31,951 nt of DNA. Source: Bacillota bacterium (GTDB taxonomy: Bacteria; Bacillota; Clostridia; Oscillospirales; Acutalibacteraceae). Positions 1 to 6,780 of this stretch are shown here, one piece after another (position 1 is the first letter of the stretch; the number at the start of each line of letters is the position of its first letter). The translations under genes and the position numbers were made by a program. The stretch lies in contig JAEWUH010000204.1 in NCBI GenBank assembly GCA_023397245.1, positions 1 to 31,951 of the forward strand. Reading direction: 5' to 3'. The notes beneath the pieces are model-generated. The model was not told where the DNA came from. It saw only the letters and a program-made list of their open reading frames with translations, and did no database searches.

Positions 1-124
1 CCGGGGGATGCAAGGGGGATTGGATGGAGCCCTCCCGCCGGGAATTACCAATCCCCCTTGCCGGGACTTTGCTTACTTTCGTCCCGGAACGAAAGTAAGG
101 GCCTGCCCGGCCTGAGGGCGGCTA
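1..124 (+). repeat. Intergenic repeat module B, copy 1 (cut by window edge)
   Basis: About 124 bases that recur almost unchanged at 4880-5003 and 22738-22862, and in a rearranged form on the other strand at 26675-26862. The module holds two long hairpins. The first pairs CAAGGGGGATTGG with CCAATCCCCCTTG around a 24-base loop. The second pairs TTACTTTCGT with ACGAAAGTAA around a CCCGGA loop. It ends in CGGCCTGAGGGCGGCTAA. The window starts right at the module's left end, so modules A and D seen left of B in other copies may lie outside. No protein-coding content is credible. It looks like a non-autonomous mobile or REP-like repeat. Confidence 0.85.
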
Positions 125-146
125 AATGTTTAGCCTAGGGTATGAA

Positions 147-292
147 CTCTCTCTATCGACTGCGGTCGAGAAATCTCTCTGTCATCTGCGGATGACATCT
201 CCCTTTCGCAAGGGAGACAGGAGAAGCAGCGTCTACCTGAATTATCCCTTGCCACTCCTGTTAAGGAGAGGGGGACCGCCGCAGCGGTGGAG
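147..292 (+). repeat. Intergenic repeat module A (double hairpin), copy 1, with tail
   Basis: The core at 172-220 has two adjacent hairpins, GTCATC-tgcg-GATGAC and TCTCCCTT-tcgc-AAGGGAGA, preceded by AATCTCTCT. It recurs at 4752-4799, 22583-22630 (nearly identical) and inverted at 26532-26578 and 26981-27028. A half copy with TCGAC-tgcg-GTCGA arms precedes it at 154-170. The tail to 292 carries another small hairpin, ACCGC-cgca-GCGGT. This is intergenic and non-coding by appearance. Confidence 0.8.
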
Positions 293-308
293 AAATTATT
301 GTAAATGG

Positions 309-346
309 CGCAAAGCAGGCCGGACGAAAGTCCGGCCTGCTTTGCG
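309..346 (-). terminator. Strong hairpin, probable terminator of noc
   Basis: A perfect 17-base-pair stem, CGCAAAGCAGGCCGGAC with its complement, closes a GAAA loop on the + strand. It lies 42 bases past the noc stop. The outer stem carries AAA/TTT as in bidirectional terminators, but no long T run follows on either strand, so termination is inferred from position and stability. Confidence 0.6.
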
Positions 347-388
347 GGAAATGATATAGGGAATAGGAGTAAATACTTGTAATCAGTT

Positions 389-1198
389 TCAGGCAGGTTT
401 TTTGCCCCCTGCGGTGGCGCTCTTGGGGATTCGGACGATGCATTCGATATATTCGTCCGTTTCGTTCTTCCGCGACTGCGCGTTAATTCCGCTCAGTTTC
501 ATCGCTTCAATTGCATGGTTGATGGTATTCAAAAACACTCGGACATCTTTTACAATGAAAATTCGCTTTGCCTTCCTTTTCTTGCCGGAAAGCGCGTTTT
601 CAACCAGCTCGTCCGTCTGTTTTACATTCAGATTCAGCTCGATGATTCGATTCAGCATTTTCTTGCGCAGCTTTTCCTCCGGAATCCGCAGCAGTGCGCG
701 CGCATGGCGCTCCGTAAGACCGGCTTCCACAATTTTGTCGCGCTCCTCCTGCGTCAGCTTGAGAAGGCGCATTTTATTGGCAAGCGTAGACTGGCTTTTT
801 CCAAGCCGTACCGCCGCTTCTTCCTGTGTAACGTTCCATTCGTCGATCAGACGGCGGATTCCTTCCGCTTCCTCAAAAATCTGTAAGTCCTGCCGCTGCA
901 GGTTTTCCGTCATGGCAAGCACAGCGCTTTTTTCCGGCGTGCAGTCGTTCACGATGCAGGCAACCGTTGTCAGCCCCGCGATCTTACAGGCGCGCAGCCT
1001 GCGTTCTCCGGCAATCAGCTCGTAGCCTCCGCTGATGCGCCGAACGGCAATCGGCTGCAGCAGGCCGTTGGTACGGATGCTGCGGGAAAGAGCCAGAAGC
1101 TCCTGCTCGTTAAAGTTGCGGCGCGGCTGCGCCGGGTTTGGTTGAATGGAATCGATCTCAATCTGTACAACTCTGTTCTTTTCACCCAGAATATGCAA
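389..1198 (-). CDS. noc: Noc-type ParB-family nucleoid occlusion protein
   Basis: A 269-residue ParB/Spo0J-family DNA-binding CTPase clamp. The N-terminal domain has the arginine motif GERRLRA (64-70) and the CTP-binding segment ENLQRQDL (98-105). The helix-turn-helix region reads GKSQSTLANKMRLLKL (133-148), then TERHARALL (162-170) and LNVKQT (190-195). From memory, GKSQST-ANK and TERHARAL are typical of Noc, whereas Spo0J/ParB has GKSRPxxAN. Position next to rsmG/mnmG also fits noc of Bacillus subtilis. The start is TTG with a GGGGGG Shine-Dalgarno run 8 bases upstream; no other start codon is near. Only about 10 residues precede the ParB fold, so the amphipathic membrane-targeting helix of Bacillus Noc is short or missing. 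It could still act as a chromosomal ParB; no parA lies in the window. Confidence 0.85.
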   Translation of the reverse strand: MHILGEKNRVVQIEIDSIQPNPAQPRRNFNEQELLALSRSIRTNGLLQPIAVRRISGGYELIAGERRLRACKIAGLTTVACIVNDCTPEKSAVLAMTENLQRQDLQIFEEAEGIRRLIDEWNVTQEEAAVRLGKSQSTLANKMRLLKLTQEERDKIVEAGLTERHARALLRIPEEKLRKKMLNRIIELNLNVKQTDELVENALSGKKRKAKRIFIVKDVRVFLNTINHAIEAMKLSGINAQSRKNETDEYIECIVRIPKSATAGGKKPA

Positions 1199-1445
1199 AT
1201 TCGCCGCCCCCCGCTTGTCCTTTAGGTTAAGGATAGCATGGTGCGCAGCGGATTTTTGTAGAAATATGGATGTCGATATATTTTTATTTTATATAACGGT
1301 GTCGGATTTTATTGTTTCTTCCTAATTAACAAGGAATTTTGATTGATAATATTCCATTAATATTCAGTATGTATGGAAATACTATGTCTTCCTGCATTAG
1401 TCTATGCATATTTTTTCATTTAATTCATCCGCAATATTGGGATAT
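1199..1445. other. AT-rich divergent spacer between noc and an unknown gene
   Basis: About 250 bases of AT-rich DNA between two divergent genes. It must hold the noc promoter, but no convincing -35/-10 pair was found on the minus strand. No ORF, RNA gene or repeat module was recognised here. Confidence 0.5.
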
Positions 1446-1474
1446 TTGCAATTTGACATATTGCCCTGTATAAT
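1446..1474 (+). promoter_or_regulatory. Sigma-A-type promoter for the 1538 gene
   Basis: TTGCAA (1446-1451) and a perfect TATAAT (1469-1474) are separated by 17 bases. Transcription would start near 1481, giving a leader of about 57 bases before the Shine-Dalgarno GAGGAG (1526-1531). Confidence 0.6.
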
Positions 1475-1537
1475 TGAAATACGCCCATGAATAAAGTGCT
1501 GGAATTTTGTTATAATCCTATACCTGAGGAGTACTGT

Positions 1538-2053
1538 ATGACTGATAAGAAGCTTAGAGCTATCATAATTTTGATTATCTGCGCTATCATTGCTGCGTTT
1601 GGATTTGGGATTGATAAAATTAAAGCGGAAAACAGCTATGACAGAAATCGCATCGGAATCGATTTGCCGAACCAATCCGTTATTTTAAAGAAGCAAGACG
1701 ATCACGGAGGATTCCACGGGGATGGCGAGTATTACTGCGCAATACAGCTGACGGAAGAAGGCGTAATCAAATTTACCCACGACGCGGCAAAAACGGGAAA
1801 GTGGGCTCCCCTTCCGCTGCCTGAGGATATCGAGATCATTGTTCATGGAAATGAATATTATGACATCGGTAAAATGTCGAAGAATATTCCGAAGAATGTA
1901 ACACGCGGTATTTACTATGTCCGGGACCGGTATGCCGAAGAATATCCAAGCGAAAAAAACACAAATATCCTTTCAAGGTATTCTTATAACGTAACGATTT
2001 CCATTTTGGACTTCGATACCAAAATACTTTATATTTATGAATTGGATACCTAA
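1538..2053 (+). CDS. Membrane-anchored or secreted protein of unknown function, HGGFHGDG motif
   Basis: A 171-residue protein. Residues 7-24 form a hydrophobic helix after a KK pair, so it is probably an N-terminal anchor or uncleaved signal; the rest should lie outside the membrane. A striking DHGGFHGDGEYY stretch lies at 55-66, followed by a beta-rich region. I do not recognise a named family, although HGGFHGDG resembles a motif in small uncharacterised Bacillota proteins. The ATG at 1538 is preferred over the in-frame ATG at 1487 because GAGGAG lies 6 bases before it and the candidate promoter lies upstream of both. It runs opposite to its neighbours and head-on to the leftward replication fork, so it is probably an insertion into the noc-rsmG junction. 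Confidence 0.75.
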   Translation: MTDKKLRAIIILIICAIIAAFGFGIDKIKAENSYDRNRIGIDLPNQSVILKKQDDHGGFHGDGEYYCAIQLTEEGVIKFTHDAAKTGKWAPLPLPEDIEIIVHGNEYYDIGKMSKNIPKNVTRGIYYVRDRYAEEYPSEKNTNILSRYSYNVTISILDFDTKILYIYELDT

Positions 2054-2087
2054 ACGAAAAGCCCGCATTTAAAGCGGGCTTTTCGTT
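2053..2087. terminator. Bidirectional terminator shared by two convergent genes
   Basis: AACGAAAAGCCCGC (2053-2066) pairs perfectly over 14 bases with GCGGGCTTTTCGTT (2074-2087) around a 7-base loop. The AAAA/TTTT inside the stem serves both directions. The stem starts at the last base of the 1538 gene stop codon and encodes the last residues of RsmG. Confidence 0.85.
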
Positions 2088-2782
2088 ATTTTGGCACCGT
2101 GGCGGGGATAAAGCGCAGGAAGCGCGTTTGTCCGCTTAATCAGCACAAGGCTGCGGCCGTCGCCGCCGGGCAAGGTAAACTCTTCCGTTTTTTCAAGTGT
2201 GCAGCCAAGCAGTTTGACCGCGTTTTTTGCGGAATCAAGCTCCTCTGTAATTTGCGGGCCTTTCATCGCGGCAAAAACTCCGCCCATCTTCAGGAACGGC
2301 AGGCAGTATTCGCCAAGCAGGTTCAGCGGCGCGACCGCGCGCGCCGTGGCAAAATCGTATGCGCCGCGGTATTTTGGCTGCCGCCCGCCTTCCTCCGCGC
2401 GCGCGTGCACAAGCTCCGCGGAGAGCTTAAGCTTATCCAGTACATCCTGCAAAAAGATCAGGCGCTTGTTCAGACCGTCGAGGAGGGTTAATTTGATATC
2501 GGGGCGCATGATTTTCAGCGGCAGGCCGGGGAATCCCGCTCCGGTACCCACATCGATCAGCTTGGCGCCCTGCGGGATATCCATATACTTTAATAACAGA
2601 ATACTGTCCAGAAAATGCTTGATTGCCACCTCACGCGGCTCGGTGATGGCGGTCAGGTTTATTTTTTCGTTCCATTCCACCAGAAGTTCCATATACTGTT
2701 GAAAACTATCCGCCTGCGCGGAGGTCACTTCCAGCCCGTATGCGCTCGCGGAAGAAATCAGCAGCTCCCTTATGTCCTCCAT
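2069..2782 (-). CDS. rsmG: 16S rRNA (guanine-527-N7)-methyltransferase RsmG
   Basis: A 237-residue SAM-dependent methyltransferase that makes m7G527 in 16S rRNA. Visible motifs are NLTAI (42-46), the Rossmann SAM loop IDVGTGAGFPGLP (76-88) and the FATARAV segment near 144-150. Length is normal for the family. Its ATG lies one base past the mnmG stop, with a Shine-Dalgarno GGAGG inside the mnmG end, so the two are translationally close and co-transcribed. The C-terminus (AKITKSPL) is encoded by the terminator stem, so the terminator constrains this tail. Loss of RsmG in other species gives low-level streptomycin resistance (family knowledge). Confidence 0.97.
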   Translation of the reverse strand: MEDIRELLISSASAYGLEVTSAQADSFQQYMELLVEWNEKINLTAITEPREVAIKHFLDSILLLKYMDIPQGAKLIDVGTGAGFPGLPLKIMRPDIKLTLLDGLNKRLIFLQDVLDKLKLSAELVHARAEEGGRQPKYRGAYDFATARAVAPLNLLGEYCLPFLKMGGVFAAMKGPQITEELDSAKNAVKLLGCTLEKTEEFTLPGGDGRSLVLIKRTNALPALYPRHGAKITKSPL

Positions 2783-2783
2783 C

Positions 2784-4658
2784 TTACGCCTCCTTATTGC
2801 GGCTGAGCCAGATCAGCAGTACGGAAATATCGGCGGGGCTTACCCCCGATATACGGGAAGCCTGCCCGACGCTGGACGGCTTCACCTTTTCCAGCTTTTC
2901 CTGCGCTTCGGTCCGCAGGCCTGTGATCTCCTGATAATTCACATCGGCGGGCAGGCGGCGCTCTTCCAGCCGGCGCATCTCCGCAATCTGTGATTTCTGC
3001 CTTTTAATATACCCCTGATATTTGATTTCAATCTCCGCGTTTTCAAAGATTGCCGCCGGAAGGTCCGGGCGGTTCGGGTCGACCGGTTTTAAAATTTCAT
3101 AGTTCAGCTCCGGTCTGCGGATTAAATCGGCGAGCCTTACGCCGCTTGTTACCTCCGATGTTTCATGTGAAACAAGCAGTTCGTTCAGCTCTTTGGACGG
3201 CGGAATCACGGTCTTTTCCGCCCTTGCGATTTCTTCCGCCTTCTGCCGTTCCTTCTCCTGAAAGCGCGCCCACCGGTCGTCGGAAATAAGGCCAAGCTTC
3301 CGGCCCGTGGGAGTAAGCCGCTCATCGGCGTTATCCTGACGAAGTACAAGACGGTACTCGCTGCGGGAAGTCATCATACGGTACGGGTCGGTGCAGCCCT
3401 TTGTAATCAGGTCGTCCACCAGCGTCCCTATGTAGGAGCCTGCGCGGTCAAGAACCATCGGTTCCCTGCCCTGCGCCTTCAAGGCGGCGTTAATTCCGGC
3501 AACAAGTCCCTGTGCAGCGGCTTCCTCGTAGCCGGAGCTTCCGTTGAACTGTCCGGCTCCATAAAGGCCGTGGAAATCCGTAAATTCCAGCGTCGCCTGC
3601 ATCTGCACCGGGTCGACGCAGTCGTATTCGATTGCATAGGCGGAACGCATGATTTCCACCTTTTCCAGCCCGGGAATGGAACGGTAAAACGCAAGCTGAA
3701 CATCCTCCGGCAAAGAGGAGCTCATGCCCTGCAGGTACATTTCCTCCGTATCCATGCCGCACGGCTCAATAAATAACTGATGGCGCTTTTTATCTGAAAA
3801 GCGAACGATTTTATCCTCGATGCTCGGGCAGTAGCGCGGCCCGATTCCCTCGATTTTTCCACTGTACAACGGGGAACGGTGGATATTCTCAAGAATGATC
3901 TTTTTGGTTTCGTCATTCGTCCAGGTGATATGGCACACCGCGCGATTTTCCGGCGGCGTTAAGGTATCGTAGGAAAACGGAGTGACCGGCTCGTCCCCCG
4001 CCTGCACCTCAAGGCCGTTAAAGTCGATGCTCGATTTCAGCACGCGCGCGGGCGTGCCGGTTTTGAAGCGGCGGAGCTTGAGCCCCAGCTTCTTCAGCGA
4101 AGCGCCGAGAAACGCGGCGGGAAACATCCCGTCCGGACCGCTTTCGTAGGTGACGTCGCCCAAATAAATGCGTCCGCCGAGGAAGGTTCCGGTGGCGATC
4201 ACTACCGCCTTTGTCCGGTAAACCGCATCCATGCGCGTGACAACCTGCCAGGAGCCGTCCTCATTGCGGCCGATTTCCACAACCTCCGCCTGCTTTAACT
4301 GCAGGTTCGGCTGGAGCTCCAGCTTATGCTTCATAATCTTTCCGTATTCGCGGCGGTCGATCTGTGCGCGCAGGGAATGGACGGCCGGGCCTTTGCCGAG
4401 GTTCAGCATACGGCTCTGGATCATGGCCGCGTCTGCGGTTCTCCCCATTTCTCCCCCAAGTGCGTCAATCTCCCGCACCAGATGCCCTTTTGCCGTTCCG
4501 CCGATGGACGGATTGCACGGGCAGTTTCCCACGGCGTCCATATTAACGGTAAACACGCAGGTTCTGCAGCCGAGCCGCGCAGAAGCAAGCGCGGCTTCGA
4601 TTCCGGCGTGCCCCGCGCCGATAACGATCACATCGTAATTTCCCGCATTGTATTTCAA
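2784..4658 (-). CDS. mnmG: tRNA uridine-34 5-carboxymethylaminomethyl synthase, MnmG subunit
   Basis: A 624-residue FAD protein (GidA) that works with MnmE to modify the wobble uridine of certain tRNAs. It has the dinucleotide-binding GAGHAGIEAA (14-23), the CPCNPSIGGTAKGHL segment (46-60) with its conserved cysteines, and a full-length C-terminal domain. The start is TTG at 4658 with GGAGG 8 bases upstream; the next codons read straight into the FAD loop, so nothing is lost. A parS-like site lies inside the gene at 3159-3174. A repeat-filled gap of 513 bases separates it from mnmE, although the two usually sit close together. Confidence 0.98.
   Translation of the reverse strand: MKYNAGNYDVIVIGAGHAGIEAALASARLGCRTCVFTVNMDAVGNCPCNPSIGGTAKGHLVREIDALGGEMGRTADAAMIQSRMLNLGKGPAVHSLRAQIDRREYGKIMKHKLELQPNLQLKQAEVVEIGRNEDGSWQVVTRMDAVYRTKAVVIATGTFLGGRIYLGDVTYESGPDGMFPAAFLGASLKKLGLKLRRFKTGTPARVLKSSIDFNGLEVQAGDEPVTPFSYDTLTPPENRAVCHITWTNDETKKIILENIHRSPLYSGKIEGIGPRYCPSIEDKIVRFSDKKRHQLFIEPCGMDTEEMYLQGMSSSLPEDVQLAFYRSIPGLEKVEIMRSAYAIEYDCVDPVQMQATLEFTDFHGLYGAGQFNGSSGYEEAAAQGLVAGINAALKAQGREPMVLDRAGSYIGTLVDDLITKGCTDPYRMMTSRSEYRLVLRQDNADERLTPTGRKLGLISDDRWARFQEKERQKAEEIARAEKTVIPPSKELNELLVSHETSEVTSGVRLADLIRRPELNYEILKPVDPNRPDLPAAIFENAEIEIKYQGYIKRQKSQIAEMRRLEERRLPADVNYQEITGLRTEAQEKLEKVKPSSVGQASRISGVSPADISVLLIWLSRNKEA
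3159..3174. promoter_or_regulatory. parS: parS-like ParB binding site inside mnmG
   Basis: TGTTTCATGTGAAACA differs at one central position from the Bacillota parS consensus TGTTTCACGTGAAACA. It lies in the mnmG coding sequence, near the origin, where parS sites cluster. No second site and no Noc-type ATTTCCCGGGAAAT site was found. It would load the chromosomal ParB encoded elsewhere, or the Noc-type protein here if that has parS specificity. Confidence 0.75.
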
Positions 4659-4718
4659 AGTAGTTTCCTCCTATACATAATCCCTGTTTTTAACGAAACG
4701 TTTCTTCTCTCTGTCACT

Positions 4719-5003
4719 GAGGACGCACGCGTCTTTTCGCACCTACGGCAAAATCTCTCTGTCAACTGCGGTCGAGGTCTCCCTTTAACAAGAGAGACTT
4801 GTAAAGTGGAAAGCTAATTATTTACCCGTCAATGAAAATCATACAGAAAATTGACATAACCGAGATGAATGAGGATACCCCGGGGGATGCAAGGGGGATT
4901 GGATGGAGCCCTCCCGCCGGGAATTACCAATCCCCCTGCCGGGACTTTGCTTACTTTCGTCCCGGAACGAAAGTATGGGCCCGCCCGGCCTGAGGGCAGC
5001 TAA
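4719..5003 (+). repeat. Composite intergenic repeat, copy 2 (C fragment - A - D - B)
   Basis: Four modules in a row. 4719-4748 is a fragment of module C (GACGCACGCGTC, then CGCACCTACGGC). 4752-4799 is double-hairpin module A with degenerate arms. 4828-4855 is module D, GTCAAT and ATTGAC arms around a 16-base loop. 4880-5003 is module B, nearly identical to 1-124. In this B copy the second stem has one mismatch (TTACTTTCGT against ACGAAAGTAT). The same A-D-B order occurs at 22583-22862. It lies between mnmG and mnmE. Confidence 0.85.
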
Positions 5004-5171
5004 CGGTAATTTGAAATTATTTTTTTACCGACCCGGCTCAAATACCCTTTTGCTATTTTGGAAGCTTTTCCTCCTGCAAAATAAGTAAATCCCCCCAGTA
5101 GTCCGGTAAATTCTTTCAACTTTATTTTATGCGATGGTTGAAAATAGTCGAACAGTTAAAAATCAGAACCT
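5004..5171. other. AT-rich spacer downstream of mnmE
   Basis: Non-coding DNA past the mnmE stop. The only structure seen is a loose inverted repeat, TTTCAAC and GTTGAAA, about 16 bases apart near 5117-5146, too weak to call a terminator. Confidence 0.4.
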
Positions 5172-6554
5172 TTATTTCCCCACGCAGAAGTGTGAAAAGA
5201 CTTCGTCCACCACCGCTTCGGTGGCGCGCTCGCCGGTAAGCTCCAATAGCGCGGAAATTGCGCCCTCAATAGAAACCGTCACCGCATCCAACGTCATTCC
5301 GTGCTCCACCGCAAGCAGCGCCTCGGTAACGCAGTCAAGCGCGTTCCGGTCGTCGTCACGCTGGCGCTCCGTGTACAGGATTCCGTCCGCGGGGTTCAAC
5401 TGCGCCGTCTTTAAGAGCTCAGCCACAGCGTTCCGCAGTTCTTCCAGCCCTTCTCCGGACAATGCGGAAATAAATACTATATGTTTAAACTTTAATTGTA
5501 TATACTGATTGTTAATTTGAGGCGGCAGATCGCTTTTATTGATCACCGCGACCGCGGGTGTATCCTTGATCGCTTCAATCAGCTCTTTATCCTCACCGTC
5601 CAATGGCTGGGACGAATCGAACACCGCCAGCACAAGCTGCGCCGCGCCGAGTTTTTCCCGCGCACGCGTCACGCCGATCTGCTCCACCGGGTCTTCCGTA
5701 AAATGAATTCCGGCGGTATCCGCAAGACGCAGCGGCACATCCCCGAGGATTACGGTATCCTCCACCACGTCGCGCGTGGTTCCCGCGTATTCGGTCACAA
5801 TGGAACGCTCACAGCCGGAAAGCAGGTTCATCAGCGTGGACTTTCCCACGTTGGGCCTGCCCGCAATCACCGTATTTACGCCTTCGCGCAGGACGCGTCC
5901 GGCATCGAACTGGCTGAGCAGGCGCTCCAGCTCCGACTTTGCCCCGAGCAGCGTTTCCGCAAGGGCATCCGTATTCACTTCCGGAATGTCGTCCTCCGGG
6001 TAATCCGCCCACGCGGACAAATGCGCGGCGGTGCCGATCAGCATTTCGCGGATACGGATGATTTTCTTCTCCAGCGCGCCGTCGTGTCCGGCAAGCGCGG
6101 CCTTCGCAGCCTGGCTTCCCTGCGCGGAAATCAGCTGCATCACGGATTCGGCTTCGGTCAGGCCGATTTTCCCGTTCAGAAACGCCCTTTTGGTAAATTC
6201 ACCGGCTGCGGCCGGCTTTGCGCCCGCTGCGAGTACGGCTTTTAAGACACGCCGCATCAGGTACAGACCGCCGTGGCAGGAAAGCTCTACAACGTCTTCC
6301 CCGGTAAAGCTGGCCGGCGCTCGATAATTCAACGCGATGGCTTCGTCGATATCCTCGTCTCCGTCGTGCACCCTGCCGTAAAGCGCCTGATAGCCGGAAA
6401 TTTCATCAAAGGTTTTCCCGCTTTTTGGCGTAAATACCTTCTGCGCGATTTCATGCGCCGAAGGCCCGGAGATACGCACAATGCCGATCCCGCCCGGCGC
6501 CTGCGGCGTGGAGATCGCGGCGATAGTCGTTTCGGAATAACTCTGTTTTTTCAT
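5172..6554 (-). CDS. mnmE: tRNA modification GTPase MnmE
   Basis: A 460-residue GTPase (TrmE) that forms the complex with MnmG for wobble-uridine modification. The N-terminal folate-binding domain starts IAAISTPQAPGGIGIVRISG (11-30). The G domain has GRPNVGKS (232-239), AGTTRD (257-262), DTAG (279-282) and NKSD. The protein ends FCVGK, the conserved C-terminal C-x-G-K motif, so it is complete. The ATG has GAGG 5 bases upstream. A candidate promoter at 6566-6594 would uncouple it from jag. Confidence 0.98.
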   Translation of the reverse strand: MKKQSYSETTIAAISTPQAPGGIGIVRISGPSAHEIAQKVFTPKSGKTFDEISGYQALYGRVHDGDEDIDEAIALNYRAPASFTGEDVVELSCHGGLYLMRRVLKAVLAAGAKPAAAGEFTKRAFLNGKIGLTEAESVMQLISAQGSQAAKAALAGHDGALEKKIIRIREMLIGTAAHLSAWADYPEDDIPEVNTDALAETLLGAKSELERLLSQFDAGRVLREGVNTVIAGRPNVGKSTLMNLLSGCERSIVTEYAGTTRDVVEDTVILGDVPLRLADTAGIHFTEDPVEQIGVTRAREKLGAAQLVLAVFDSSQPLDGEDKELIEAIKDTPAVAVINKSDLPPQINNQYIQLKFKHIVFISALSGEGLEELRNAVAELLKTAQLNPADGILYTERQRDDDRNALDCVTEALLAVEHGMTLDAVTVSIEGAISALLELTGERATEAVVDEVFSHFCVGK

Positions 6555-6565
6555 AGTTACCTCAT

Positions 6566-6594
6566 AAAATACCTTATGTATATTAAAATAGCAA
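6566..6594 (-). promoter_or_regulatory. Candidate mnmE promoter
   Basis: On the minus strand TTGCTA (6594-6589) and TATTTT (6571-6566) are 17 bases apart, each 4 of 6 to consensus. It lies just before the mnmE Shine-Dalgarno and directly abuts the repeat at 6599, and jag upstream has its own terminator. Confidence 0.4.
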
Positions 6595-6598
6595 TTCT

Positions 6599-6732
6599 TT
6601 AGCCGCCCTCAGGCCGAATAAGATTTCACTTAAATAACTGAGGGATTAACCGGGGCGGGAAGAAAACCTCTACCACCACAAAGAAAAAGCTCGTGGTCGC
6701 CGTAGGCGCGAAAAGACGCTGTGCGTCAAACG
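6599..6732 (-). repeat. Intergenic repeat copy 3: module C plus the end of module B
   Basis: On the minus strand this reads GACGCACAGCGTC, then CGCGCCTACGGCG, CTTTGTGGTGGTAGAGG, and finally CGGCCTGAGGGCGGCTAA (6616-6599), the exact end of module B. The same C module is embedded in the B copy at 26675-26862. The long B hairpins, A and D are absent, so this copy is a shortened or differently assembled form. Confidence 0.75.
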
Positions 6733-6733
6733 A

Positions 6734-6764
6734 AAAACAGGGGCGATTCAAAACGAACCGCCCC
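6734..6764 (-). terminator. Intrinsic terminator of the rpmH-jag operon
   Basis: On the minus strand GGGGCGGTTC (6764-6755) pairs with GAATCGCCCC (6749-6740) around a GTTTT loop, with one G-T wobble, followed by TGTTTTT. It sits 16 bases past the jag stop, separating this operon from mnmE. Confidence 0.8.
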
Positions 6765-6780
6765 ATGCTGATTATACAGA

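Noticed and set aside
126..359. Open frame across the left repeat region
   Set aside because: It runs through hairpin modules A and the noc terminator, has no ribosome site and no protein-like composition.
1453..1474. TTGACA (1453-1458) with TATAAT (1469-1474)
   Set aside because: The spacer is only 10 bases; TTGCAA at 1446 gives the correct 17.
4851..4879. TTGACA with 17-base spacer and GATACC in module D/B, also at 22710-22738, as a mobile promoter
   Set aside because: GATACC matches only 3 of 6 -10 bases, and copy 5 has lost the TTGACA.
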